DNA of 64,000 nucleotides from the NCBI GenBank assembly GCA_910579155.1, contig CAJTTS010000004.1, forward strand, positions 40,830 through 104,829, read 5' to 3'. Shown here piece after piece: positions 26,035 to 34,437 of the stretch. The notes beneath the pieces were generated by a model. It saw nothing but the letters and a program-made list of their open reading frames with translations, ran no database searches and was not told the DNA's origin. The position numbers and the translations under genes were made by a program. Each line of letters starts with the position of its first letter. Position 1 is the first letter of the stretch. This stretch comes from an uncultured Oscillospiraceae bacterium (lineage in GTDB: Bacteria; Bacillota_A; Clostridia; Oscillospirales; Oscillospiraceae).

Positions 26035-27057
26035 CTACCCGCCAATGCGCTTCACAGAGCCCCGTTCAACCAGCTGAATGGGGAGGATCTGCTCCTGCTT
26101 GGTGAGGTTAGGTTCATTGATGTTATTGATCAGCAGCTCTACGGCCTTTTCCCCTTTCTGGGAGATCTCCTGGTGGATAGTACTCAGGCCGGGGGTGAGG
26201 TACTGGGAGATCTCCAGATCGTCAAATCCCATCACGGAGATGTCCTCAGGCACCCGGATGCCCCGCTCATAGAACCCCTTCATGGCCCCGATGGCCAGAA
26301 TGTCGGCGGCAGCCACCACCGCCGTGGCCGGAACCCCGGAGGCCAGCAGCCGCTCTGCGGCATCAATGCCGCTGGCGTAATCAATCTTCCCCTCAAATAC
26401 ATAACGCCGGTCAAACACGACGTCGTATTCTGCTAAAGCGTCCCGGTAACCGGTAAGCCGCTTTTTCATTACACCATTTTCTTTGATCTGGCCGGAGAAA
26501 AAGGCAATGTCCCGGTGGCCCTTAGATAGCACATGGCGGGTGGCCAGATAGCTCCCATAGGCGTCATCAATGCGGATATTGTGGTAATAATGGTCATTGC
26601 AATAGCTGTCCACCAAGACAATAGGAATTCGAGATTCCTTCATCTGACGATAAAATTCGTCTGGATACATTCCAATAACGATAATACCGTCCAAATTGCG
26701 CTCCTGTGCCAGACGCAGATAACTCTCGTTGGCATCGGTAGCAGAAATGATAATGTGGTAGCCATTTTGACGGGCACAGAACTCAATGCTGCCCAGAATT
26801 TCCGAATAGAAGTTGTTCTGAAACATGAGGCGGCTACCTTCCGTCTGGGGCACCACAATGCCGATAAGTTTGGAGCTACGCTGGGTCAAGGTACGGGCAG
26901 AAAGATTAGGGATATATCCCAACTCCGTGATGGCACTCATAACGCGCTGGCGCGTCTCGTCAGGGAAGGGTTTCTTGTCATTGAGGATATAAGAGACAGT
27001 GGCGGTTGTCACACCTGCTTTTTCCGCCACATCCCGAAGGGTTGCCCGCCGATCCAT
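26035..27057 (-). CDS. LacI/GalR-family transcription regulator
   Basis: A 340-residue protein from ATG 27057 (GGAGGAAG upstream). The N-terminal helix-turn-helix is typical (ATLRDVAEKAGVTTATVSYIL, with the hinge helix NLSARTL near 50), and a periplasmic-binding-protein-like effector domain follows. It is divergent from the GH125-like/GH65 genes and upstream of the importer operon. Operator-like TTAATCG(C/G)TTAA sites occur in its own promoter and in the divergent one, so it probably represses both arms until the sugar or a derivative binds. Confidence 0.9.
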   Translation of the reverse strand: MDRRATLRDVAEKAGVTTATVSYILNDKKPFPDETRQRVMSAITELGYIPNLSARTLTQRSSKLIGIVVPQTEGSRLMFQNNFYSEILGSIEFCARQNGYHIIISATDANESYLRLAQERNLDGIIVIGMYPDEFYRQMKESRIPIVLVDSYCNDHYYHNIRIDDAYGSYLATRHVLSKGHRDIAFFSGQIKENGVMKKRLTGYRDALAEYDVVFDRRYVFEGKIDYASGIDAAERLLASGVPATAVVAAADILAIGAMKGFYERGIRVPEDISVMGFDDLEISQYLTPGLSTIHQEISQKGEKAVELLINNINEPNLTKQEQILPIQLVERGSVKRIGG

Positions 27058-27078
27058 GGCACTTCCTCCCACCACAAT

Positions 27079-27090
27079 TTAATCGCTTAA
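27079..27090. promoter_or_regulatory. Operator-like palindrome TTAATCGCTTAA (LacI own promoter)
   Basis: It lies just downstream of the LacI -10 box, where a bound repressor would block its own transcription. It matches the site at 27210 in 11 of 12 bases. Confidence 0.55.
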
Positions 27091-27105
27091 CTAAGTAACA
27101 ACTAT

Positions 27106-27135
27106 ATATTACCTAATCCTGTATATGCTTGTCAA
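27106..27135 (-). promoter_or_regulatory. Promoter of the LacI-family gene
   Basis: On the minus strand, TTGACA (27130-27135) and TAATAT (27106-27111) are separated by 18 bases, about 50 bases before the ATG. Confidence 0.65.
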
Positions 27136-27164
27136 GTGTTTCTTCAAAATTTTACAAAACAATC

Positions 27165-27192
27165 TTGACGAACTGCCGAGTTATGGTATACT
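27165..27192 (+). promoter_or_regulatory. Promoter of the GH125-like/GH65 operon
   Basis: TTGACG (27165-27170) and TATACT (27187-27192) with a 16-base spacer, about 50 bases before the start codon and divergent from the LacI promoter. Confidence 0.65.
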
Positions 27193-27209
27193 TAGCATGG
27201 GTAATTGAG

Positions 27210-27221
27210 TTAATCGGTTAA
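27210..27221. promoter_or_regulatory. Operator-like palindrome TTAATCGGTTAA (GH65 operon promoter)
   Basis: Located about 18 bases downstream of the -10 box of the + strand promoter, in the transcribed leader; near-identical to the site at 27079. This is the expected place for repression by the adjacent LacI protein. Confidence 0.55.
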
Positions 27222-27242
27222 ATCAAAAGAGGAGTGATGTTC

Positions 27243-29039
27243 ATGGATACGAGATATCTCCCCACTGGAAATGAGATGATTAGCATCCCCAAGTTGAACG
27301 AAGATACTGCGAGCATTGAGGATGTTACCTTCCTGCATATGGGGTACAAGGGCCTTGTCGAATTGCGGGGAAGGATGGATATGCCCTTGATGGAGCCTTT
27401 CCTGGAACAGGACAACCAGCCGTTCCCTCTTTCCGGCCTGGAATGGGATCGTCTCCAGTTTTGGGTGCCCCGCTTTTCCGGGCAGGCCGGACACATCCGG
27501 GTGGCAGGCACCATCCTGGCCCCCATTGGGGAACGGGGCTTTCTCTACCGCATGGAGCTGACCAATACCGACAGCGTTCCCCACTCCATTGTGTGCGGCT
27601 TGCGTGGTTGCTGGAACTCCGCATGGCATTGCGTGAATGAGGACAAGCAAATTGAGGGAACTATGCACTGCTTTGAAAGCCCCTGGAACGGCAGCCTAAT
27701 TTTTGATATGCGGTGCGGTGTTCCCCTGTTCTGCTTTGCTCCCATGCCGGAGGAAAGTTCCTGCGTCTCCACTTGGGAACAGTCGGACGCCGGGATCTGC
27801 TACCGGCTGGCGCACAGCTATATGCTGGAATCGCAGCAGCGGCGGATGGTAACAGTTTACTGGGGCTTCAGCATGGAGGAGGTGTCCGCTGCCACCAGCG
27901 CCAAGGAGATGTTGCGGCAAGGGTATCAGCACGAGGAGGCTCAAACTCTGCTTTGGCTGCGGGAGCGCACACTTTGGCTGAAAGATGATGCGCTGCGGCA
28001 GTTCTACAACACCAACCTGTTTTTCTGTATGTTATTTTCCACAGGCATCACGCTGGACACGGAGGAATTGGTGCTTGTTACCAGCAGAAGCCCCCGCTAT
28101 TATGTGAGCGCCGCCTACTGGGATCGGGACAGCCTGCTGTGGAGCTTCCCCGCCATCCTGGACGCAGACCGGGAGCTGGCCAGGCGTATGCTGGAGTATG
28201 TCTTTGGCCGCCAGCAGCGGAACATCGGTGTCCACTCCCGGTTTATCGACGGCACCGTGCTGGAGCCTGGTTTCGAGCTGGATGAGCTAATAGCCCCGGT
28301 GCTGGCCCTGGGACGGTATGTGGAGGTTACGGGGGACCATTCTCTGCTGGACGAGCGGGAGGTGCGCCAGGGGCTGGACGGGATCCTGCAAAAGCTGGAA
28401 AAACGGCGGCATCCCCATACCGCCCTCTACTCCACCTTCCTCCAGCCCACCGACGATGAGATCGTCTATCCGTATCTCACCTATGACAATGTGCTGGTGT
28501 GGAAGGGGCTGACCGTCCTGGCGGCACTGCTGGGCCGGGACGAGCTGGCCCAGCGGGCGGAACAGGTGAAACAGGCAATCTGGGGCAACTGCGTCATGGG
28601 GCAGAATGGAAATCGCTATTTTGCGTGGTCCATTGATCTGGACGGACGCCACGACGTGTACGATGAACCCCCCGGCAGTCTCCAGCTCCTGCCCTACTGG
28701 GGATTTTGCAGCTCCGAGGACCAGGTGTACCGCAATACCGTGGACATGATCCGTTCGCCGGACTATCGGTACAGCTTCGCGGGGAAGCCCTTTGGGGAGA
28801 TTGGGTGCCCCCACGCCCCCCACCCCTGGCTTCTCAGCGTTGCCAACAGCCTTTTATGTGGCCGGGTGGAGCATTCGGCGGACATCTTGAAAAAGGCCGC
28901 CATGGACAATGGAATTGCCTGCGAGAGCATAGACGAAATCACTGGCGAGTGTACCACCGGCGAAGCTTTTGCCACTTGCGCTGGATTTGTCTGCCATGCT
29001 CTGCGCACTTCTTTGGAGGGGGATGGAAATGCGGAATGA
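27243..29039 (+). CDS. (alpha/alpha)6-barrel glycosidase, GH125/GH15-like
   Basis: The 598-residue cytoplasmic protein starts at ATG 27243 (GAGGAG at eight bases; GTG 27234 and ATG 27237 are too close). The first 230 residues are a beta-sandwich. The second part looks like a six-hairpin barrel with SAAYWDRDSLLWSFPAIL (about 292-309), a loop comparable to the acid-bearing loop of inverting glucosidases, and a GH125-like end (FGEIGCPHAPHPWLL and an ACESIDE segment). It is first in the + strand operon and overlaps the GH65 gene by 11 bases. A role in trimming imported gluco-oligosaccharide such as isomaltose fits the context; the family assignment is tentative. Confidence 0.55.
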   Translation: MDTRYLPTGNEMISIPKLNEDTASIEDVTFLHMGYKGLVELRGRMDMPLMEPFLEQDNQPFPLSGLEWDRLQFWVPRFSGQAGHIRVAGTILAPIGERGFLYRMELTNTDSVPHSIVCGLRGCWNSAWHCVNEDKQIEGTMHCFESPWNGSLIFDMRCGVPLFCFAPMPEESSCVSTWEQSDAGICYRLAHSYMLESQQRRMVTVYWGFSMEEVSAATSAKEMLRQGYQHEEAQTLLWLRERTLWLKDDALRQFYNTNLFFCMLFSTGITLDTEELVLVTSRSPRYYVSAAYWDRDSLLWSFPAILDADRELARRMLEYVFGRQQRNIGVHSRFIDGTVLEPGFELDELIAPVLALGRYVEVTGDHSLLDEREVRQGLDGILQKLEKRRHPHTALYSTFLQPTDDEIVYPYLTYDNVLVWKGLTVLAALLGRDELAQRAEQVKQAIWGNCVMGQNGNRYFAWSIDLDGRHDVYDEPPGSLQLLPYWGFCSSEDQVYRNTVDMIRSPDYRYSFAGKPFGEIGCPHAPHPWLLSVANSLLCGRVEHSADILKKAAMDNGIACESIDEITGECTTGEAFATCAGFVCHALRTSLEGDGNAE

Positions 29040-31209
29040 TATTCGACTGAACAACTGGCATATCAGTGCCAGCGGGGCCATTGGCGACTCTTTTCTGGAA
29101 AGCGTCTTTTTCATCGGGAACGGGCGTATGGGCGTCCGGGGCTATCCGGCGCTGCGCCCTACCGCCAGGCCGGTAGACACCGGGCTTTTTATCGCGGGAT
29201 TTTTCGATGTTTACAAGGCTGGGCTCACTGATTTTGTCAACCTCCCTACCCCAGTGTGGGAGACTGTGACGGTTAACGGGCAGGCCGTCCGCCCTGCCGG
29301 GGTCGCCTTGGATTTGGACTTGTCCTGCGGCAAGCTGACCATCGCCTACCACGTGAATATGGACGGCGCGGAGCTGTCCGTTACCGAGGAACGGCTGTTC
29401 CCACTGGGGAACCCGGCGCTGCTCCTCCAGCGCAGCCGTTTTACCTGCACAGCCGGGATAGGGGCCTTAACGGCGGACAGCGGCATAGAGCTGTCCTGCC
29501 GCAACCAGCCGGTGCCCGACGACCAGGTGAAGCAGAATGACGAACAGCTATGCTATATCCGCACCGGGAAGCCGGAGTTTTCTGCCAAGGGTTTTACAGT
29601 TGAGCTGGAAACCAAGGTTACCGGGCTTACCGCCCATTATGATACGGCGTTTCATACCACAGGCTTTGAAATGGACGGGCCGTTCTCATCAGAGGACGGG
29701 GCAGGGCTGCGCTTCTCTGCCCGGATCAAGGCGGGGGATACTTTCGCGATAGAAAAGCTAACCGCTATCACCACCAACAGGGATCATGACCCGATGCTGG
29801 CCCCCCTTCCCACGAGTTGGTCCTTTGACGGACTGGAACAGGAAAACAACAAATTGTGGGCGAAAAAATGGGAGACAGCCGGTATCACGATTGAGGGCGA
29901 CGCCAACGCACAGACCGCCATGCGGTATGTCATTTATCAGCTCATTGTGAACTGTGCGGCGCAGGATGATACCGTCAGCATCGGCGCCCGGGGGCTGACC
30001 CACACCCGATACAAGGGTTGCTATTTTTGGGATACCGACCTGTTTATGCTCCCGTTTTACCTATACACAGATTCCAAAGCCGCCCGGAGCCTGTCCCAAT
30101 TCCGTGTCAATACGCTGCCCCAGGCAAAAGCACACGCCCAAAAAATGAACGGCGCAGGGGCGCGCTATCCATGGATGGTGGCCTTTGACGGGACAGAACA
30201 GTGTGAAACCTGGGATATTGGATGCAGCGAGGTCCATGTGACCGCCGACGTGGCCTATGCTTTAGGGAAATATATGGAAAATACCCAAGATAAAGAGTTT
30301 TTCCTAAACGGTGGGGCTGAAGTGTTGGTGGAAACCGCCCGTTTCTGGATAAGCCGCTATACCCCCGAACCTGGAACAGAGTTTGTCAACTTATTGTTCT
30401 GCAAAGGGCCGGACGAATACTGCGGTGTCTCCAGCAACAACCTGTTTACCAATATGATGGTGCAGCACAATTTGGAGCTGGCTGTCCGGGCGGCGGAAGC
30501 CCTGGAACGGCTGGATCGGGAACAGTATCGCCACCTGGGCATTACTAATGAGGAGCGGGAAAGCTGGGCCCAGCTGCGCCGCTCCATCAAGTTGCCAAAG
30601 GACCCGGTTTCAAGGCACTGGCGTACAGATGACACGTTCCACCTGCTGGAGCCGGTAGATCCAAAATCGCTGAAAGCGGGCGATCAAGCCAGCTACCACC
30701 AGGTCTGCTTTGACCGCCTCCAGCGATATAAGGTGGTAAAGCAGGCGGACGTACTTCTTCTGATGACCCGGCTGCCGGAACACTTTTCCGCCGCTGAGCG
30801 GCTGGCGGCCTGGGAGGATTTCGAGCCGCTGTGTCTCCACGATTCCACGCTGAGCTTTGCGTCCCACGCGCTGTTCGCCGCCCAGAACGGGTTGACAGAA
30901 CAGGCAGAGGACTACTTCCTAAAAGCGCTCTTTTTGGATTTGCGGGATATTATGGGCAACACGGGGAAAGAAGGCCTGCACATGGCCGGATTTGGCGAGA
31001 CCTGGCAAGCTGCGGTGTTCGGTTTTGCCGGCCTGAATTTTGTGGACGGGGAGCCCCAGCTAAAGCCTTGTCTGCCTACGGGGTGGAGACGAATGACATT
31101 CTCTTTCTTGTACTGCGGGAAACGGTTTTTAGCGGATATTGGGCCAAATGATTGTAGCTGCACTATGCAAACATGGGATAGCACGGCACATACGGCCACC
31201 GACTTTTAA
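29029..31209 (+). CDS. GH65 alpha-glucobiose phosphorylase
   Basis: The 726-residue protein starts at ATG 29029 (GGAGGGGG upstream; ATG 29023 is too close). The GH65 general acid is Glu463 in KGPDEYCG. Phosphate-binding blocks (HDSTLSFASHALFAA; GKEGLHMAGFGETWQAA) are present and distinguish phosphorylases from hydrolases of the family. The reaction is alpha-disaccharide plus phosphate to beta-glucose 1-phosphate plus glucose. Specificity (maltose, nigerose, kojibiose, trehalose) cannot be read by eye. The alpha-1,3 bonds in the inferred cyclic sugar make nigerose a candidate, and the pgmB gene of the other arm consumes the product. Confidence 0.85.
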   Translation: MRNDIRLNNWHISASGAIGDSFLESVFFIGNGRMGVRGYPALRPTARPVDTGLFIAGFFDVYKAGLTDFVNLPTPVWETVTVNGQAVRPAGVALDLDLSCGKLTIAYHVNMDGAELSVTEERLFPLGNPALLLQRSRFTCTAGIGALTADSGIELSCRNQPVPDDQVKQNDEQLCYIRTGKPEFSAKGFTVELETKVTGLTAHYDTAFHTTGFEMDGPFSSEDGAGLRFSARIKAGDTFAIEKLTAITTNRDHDPMLAPLPTSWSFDGLEQENNKLWAKKWETAGITIEGDANAQTAMRYVIYQLIVNCAAQDDTVSIGARGLTHTRYKGCYFWDTDLFMLPFYLYTDSKAARSLSQFRVNTLPQAKAHAQKMNGAGARYPWMVAFDGTEQCETWDIGCSEVHVTADVAYALGKYMENTQDKEFFLNGGAEVLVETARFWISRYTPEPGTEFVNLLFCKGPDEYCGVSSNNLFTNMMVQHNLELAVRAAEALERLDREQYRHLGITNEERESWAQLRRSIKLPKDPVSRHWRTDDTFHLLEPVDPKSLKAGDQASYHQVCFDRLQRYKVVKQADVLLLMTRLPEHFSAAERLAAWEDFEPLCLHDSTLSFASHALFAAQNGLTEQAEDYFLKALFLDLRDIMGNTGKEGLHMAGFGETWQAAVFGFAGLNFVDGEPQLKPCLPTGWRRMTFSFLYCGKRFLADIGPNDCSCTMQTWDSTAHTATDF

Positions 31210-31887
31210 ATGAAGAAAGATTTATTGTTTATTTCTGAACGTCTGGAATATTTCACAGAAGTATACAAGATTTTGCGCCACTCCAAAGTAGATGTGGTGC
31301 AAGTTGAAAGCGCAAATGACGCAAAGGCGGGACTGGCAATGTACAGTCCCGCCTTTGTTCTGCTTGATTTTGACATTAAAGGAGCAAAATTTCTGTTGGA
31401 TAAAATTGCTATGGGACAATGGGTTCCACGGCCATATGTTATGGTGGCCGCAGACTGCGCTGACGGAAATGACCGTGCGGATATGCTCCGGCTCGGTGCG
31501 GATATTTGTATAGGCTGGCCCATCAATGCGAAGGAAGTGTTGGCTGTGATCTATGCTGTGAGACGCCGGCACAGACGCTTGCCCGTTATAGAATATGAAG
31601 AATTGGCTATTAACACTACCAGCCGTACAGTGACAATGCGCGGAAAGCCGATTGCCCTAACGCATAAGGAGTATGAGGTGCTTTGTGTTTTAGCGAATCA
31701 GGCTGGCATCGTTTTGACAAAGGAAGAAATATACCGAGCTGTGTGGAAAAGCAGCTATGATCCCAATTCCACCAATGTGGCCGATCAAATATCCTCGCTG
31801 CGATACAAGTTGGGTCTTGACCGCAGGGACGCTACATATATCCAGACAGTGATTGGAGTTGGGTACCGTTTTGGCAAGTCAGATTAA
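31210..31887 (+). CDS. Orphan OmpR-type response regulator
   Basis: A 225-residue protein. The receiver domain (1-115) keeps a candidate phospho-acceptor in FVLLDFDIKG, but the N-terminal acidic pair is weak (LLFISERLEY instead of ILxVDDD), so phosphorylation is doubtful. The C-terminal winged helix is standard (LTHKEYEVLCVLANQAGIVL; TVIGVGYRF end). No histidine kinase is nearby. The ATG directly abuts the GH65 stop (TAAATG) without a ribosome site, unusual for two unrelated genes. Similar orphan regulators occur near int/xis in Firmicute conjugative elements. Confidence 0.8.
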   Translation: MKKDLLFISERLEYFTEVYKILRHSKVDVVQVESANDAKAGLAMYSPAFVLLDFDIKGAKFLLDKIAMGQWVPRPYVMVAADCADGNDRADMLRLGADICIGWPINAKEVLAVIYAVRRRHRRLPVIEYEELAINTTSRTVTMRGKPIALTHKEYEVLCVLANQAGIVLTKEEIYRAVWKSSYDPNSTNVADQISSLRYKLGLDRRDATYIQTVIGVGYRFGKSD

Positions 31888-32215
31888 CGATTCAACGTAT
31901 CATTCGACATTTTTGTCGAACCATGTCGAACGAATCCGAACCGATTCCAAACCGCGTTCAAAGATTGTTTTTAATTCAGTGGTAATATATTCCATGGAAA
32001 GCCTTTTGACATAGGACTGTCGCTTTTGATGTAGGGAGGGGCACCCATGAAAATATTTCCTTGCTGTTTGCTGAGCATTGGTCGTTCGCCGCCGGTCATA
32101 TAAACTATTCTGCTTCTGCGCGCGAATTGAATATTGGCCATGTGTTGACCGCAGCGAGGTGAGTCTGGCAGCTGCTGTCAGAGTATAATGACTGTCAAGA
32201 GAAAGGGCTGTAAAA
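31888..32215. other. Intergenic region with hairpin and possible broken small ORF
   Basis: TTCGACA (31903-31909) and TGTCGAA (31914-31920) form a stem with a TTTT loop, and TGTCGAAC is repeated at 31914 and 31925. A well-placed GGGAGGGG precedes ATG 32047, whose frame (MKIFPCCLLSIGRSPPVI) stops after 18 codons and seems to continue in another frame (HINYSASARELNIGHVL) to a TGA near 32160. That suggests a broken small gene. Nothing else is recognisable. Confidence 0.4.
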
Positions 32216-32716
32216 ATGACTGTCGATACCAAAACATATGTCGTTGGCCTATTGGAGTCGTATCAAAAGCGTTCAAAGCAAATTGACCTTTTGCACTACG
32301 AATTGTCCCATCCGACCGACATATCTGAAAACGAAATGATCAGTGCCTTGGCCCTGTCCCATGCGGAGGGCGGGGGCGGAACCGTCGGGCACATTTCAGA
32401 CAAAACGCTCTACATTGCCCTGAACTATCAAGAACAGATACAGAAAGCCAGTGGCGCGTCTAAAAGCGAAATCGCCGACCATCTGATGGAGCTTGAAAAC
32501 ATCCAAAGGCGGCTGGTATACTATGTTTCGCTATTGGACAAGCGGCAGGCGGAATTGCTTGAACACCTCTATTTTGAGGGTTATTCGCAAGAGGAATGCG
32601 CCGCAAAGCTGGGGATTGCCACACGCACAGTGCGCCGGATCAGGGAGGACGCACTCAATAACTTGACAGAGCTATACAGCTTTGCCGAAGGGTTTGCGGC
32701 CAGAAAGCTGTCCTGA
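32216..32716 (+). CDS. Sigma-70 region-4-like HTH protein of mobile element
   Basis: A 166-residue protein. The C-terminal 60 residues are a sigma region 4-type helix-turn-helix (LLDKRQAELLEHLYFEGYSQ, then EECAAKLGIATRTVRRIRED). The N-terminal part is helical and has no region 2, so it cannot be a complete sigma factor. Comparable short sigma-like proteins sit upstream of xis-int in Tn916/Tn1549-type elements and in phages as late-gene regulators. The ribosome site is weak (AAAGGG). Confidence 0.75.
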   Translation: MTVDTKTYVVGLLESYQKRSKQIDLLHYELSHPTDISENEMISALALSHAEGGGGTVGHISDKTLYIALNYQEQIQKASGASKSEIADHLMELENIQRRLVYYVSLLDKRQAELLEHLYFEGYSQEECAAKLGIATRTVRRIREDALNNLTELYSFAEGFAARKLS

Positions 32717-32769
32717 TACCGGCCAGCAAATTTCCTGAAAATGTCCGCAAATTGTCCGCCGCATGGTAC

Positions 32770-32799
32770 TTGAAATGTCCAATTATTTTGTGCTATGAT
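32770..32799 (+). promoter_or_regulatory. Promoter of the excisionase-integrase unit
   Basis: TTGAAA (32770-32775) and TATGAT (32794-32799), spacer 18. Transcription would begin just before the 18-bp hairpin at 32810. Confidence 0.5.
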
Positions 32800-32809
32800 T
32801 AAGCTGTCA

Positions 32810-32856
32810 AAAATAGGAGATGCCTCCCAGTACACATCGGAGGCATCTCCTATTTT
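32810..32856 (+). terminator. Perfect 18-bp hairpin in the leader of the excisionase gene
   Basis: AAAATAGGAGATGCCTCC (32810-32827) and its complement (32839-32856) with an 11-base loop; the right arm ends CTATTTT, so it can terminate on both strands. It follows the candidate promoter by only about 10 bases, which suggests attenuation or a very short transcript. Confidence 0.65.
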
Positions 32857-32895
32857 ATAATCGCGAACTTTGATGAGCACGGAGGGGGCGCTTCT

Positions 32896-33114
32896 ATGAC
32901 AAAGGTCAAACGAGGTTCGATTTTTGCAGAATATCCAGATGTAGTAAACATAGAGCAAATGTGCTCTATGCTGGGAGGTATTGGGAAAAAGACCGCCTAT
33001 GATCTGCTGCGAAATGGGAACATCCGGCATATCAAGTTAGGGAAGTCCTTTAAGATACCTAAGATCTGTGTTATCGAATACCTCATAGGCGATACGCAAA
33101 AAGTTTCGCCGTAG
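32896..33114 (+). CDS. Excisionase-family small DNA-binding protein
   Basis: A 72-residue basic protein with GGAGGGGG ten bases before ATG. The core VNIEQMCSMLGGIGKKTAYD, then LLRNGNIRHIKLGKSFKIPK, is the winged-helix pattern of excisionases. It directly precedes a tyrosine integrase gene, which is the standard pairing for controlled excision. Confidence 0.85.
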   Translation: MTKVKRGSIFAEYPDVVNIEQMCSMLGGIGKKTAYDLLRNGNIRHIKLGKSFKIPKICVIEYLIGDTQKVSP

Positions 33115-33147
33115 GGAATTAAAAATAAACCGTTCTGATGTATTGGA

Positions 33148-33156
33148 GGAGAGAAC
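33148..33156 (+). repeat. GGAGAGAAC repeat upstream of integrase
   Basis: First of three identical 9-base copies around int (others at 34438 and 34451). Here it is embedded in GGAGGAGAGAACTCC. It may be an arm-type binding site for the integrase. Confidence 0.4.
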
Positions 33157-33221
33157 TCCTTGTGGTACAATAGAATTGCCATTGGCAGGAATATTGTGCC
33201 CCTACACGAAGGAGGTCAACA

Positions 33222-34424
33222 ATGGTAGCGGGCCATCTGCAAATCAAAAAGGGTAACTATTACATGGTGCTGAACCTGCACGACGAGCATGGCAAAAGGA
33301 AATCCAAATGGCTGCCCACAGGTATCTCAGCAACGGGAAAGAAAAGCCAAAAGCAGGCCGAGGAATTACTCTGGCAAACCCGCCTTAGTTACAAAGACAC
33401 CGTGATCCACACGGTAGACACTGGCGCAGGCCGAATGAAGGGCAGTATGCTTTTTTCCGACTACATGGTAAGTTGGCTGGACATCATCAAAAATTCAGTT
33501 GAGGAGGTTACATATGCGGGATATGAAGGGTATGTGAAACAAAGAATTGCCCCTTATTTCAAGGAGCGGGGCATATCCTTGTCCGACTTGACGGCATTGG
33601 ATATTGAAGGCTTCTATGAATACTGTCTCAACAAGTTGTCGTTAAAGGGGTCAACGGTACAGCATTTTCATGCAAATATCCATAAGGCGTTGAAATACGC
33701 TGTACGTCATGGCTTAATTGACGCCAACCCAATGGACAGGGTGGAGCGGCCCAAAAGTCTCCCTTACACTGGCTCATTCTACTCTGTTACGGAGGTGGAG
33801 GCCCTTTTCCATGCAGCCAGAGGCGATCCCGTAGAGTTTCCCATTTTAATGGCAGCATTTTATGGGCTCCGCCGCAGTGAAATCATGGGGCTGCGCTGGC
33901 AGGCTATCGACTTCGAGAGCAACACGATTACCATTGACCACACAGTGGTTCAATTTCGTGCCGGAGGTAAAACAAAAATCGTTGCCAAGGAGCAAACCAA
34001 GAACAAATCCAGCTGCCGCTCCATGCCGCTGGTTCCCCAATACCGCGAGTTGCTGCTGGTCATGAAAGAACGGCAGGAAAGCTGCCGGGAGTTGTGTGGG
34101 AGCTGCTACACTGAAACCGATTACATCTATGTCAATGATCTGGGCGTTCCCTACACTCCAAACTTTGTCACGGAGCATTTCAAAATTGTACTCCGAAAGA
34201 ACGGGCTGCGGGAAATTCGCTTCCACGACCTCAGACATACGTGCGCCAGTTTGCTGCTGAAGAACGGGGTGTCTATGAAAGAAATCCAGGAGTGGCTGGG
34301 CCACAGCAACTTCTCCACTACGGCAAATATCTACGCCCATCTGGATACTACCTCTAAAAACACCTCTGCCACACGGATGAGTCAATCCTTCAGTATCTCT
34401 CCCGGTATCCGGCCCAGTCTCTAA
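33222..34424 (+). CDS. Tyrosine site-specific integrase (Tn916/ICE type)
   Basis: A 400-residue protein with GAAGGAGGT upstream of ATG. An arm-binding N-terminus, a SAM-like core-binding domain (LFSDYMVSWLDIIKNSVEEV) and a catalytic domain with the full set: Arg217 (YGLRRSE), His335-xx-Arg338 (HDLRH), His361 (LGHSN) and nucleophile Tyr371 (IYAH). Length and motif spacing are those of intact Tn916-family integrases. With xis, the sigma-like gene and the orphan regulator it marks one end of an integrative element; the attachment site should lie just downstream. Confidence 0.92.
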   Translation: MVAGHLQIKKGNYYMVLNLHDEHGKRKSKWLPTGISATGKKSQKQAEELLWQTRLSYKDTVIHTVDTGAGRMKGSMLFSDYMVSWLDIIKNSVEEVTYAGYEGYVKQRIAPYFKERGISLSDLTALDIEGFYEYCLNKLSLKGSTVQHFHANIHKALKYAVRHGLIDANPMDRVERPKSLPYTGSFYSVTEVEALFHAARGDPVEFPILMAAFYGLRRSEIMGLRWQAIDFESNTITIDHTVVQFRAGGKTKIVAKEQTKNKSSCRSMPLVPQYRELLLVMKERQESCRELCGSCYTETDYIYVNDLGVPYTPNFVTEHFKIVLRKNGLREIRFHDLRHTCASLLLKNGVSMKEIQEWLGHSNFSTTANIYAHLDTTSKNTSATRMSQSFSISPGIRPSL

Positions 34425-34437
34425 TAGCTGCAGCTTA

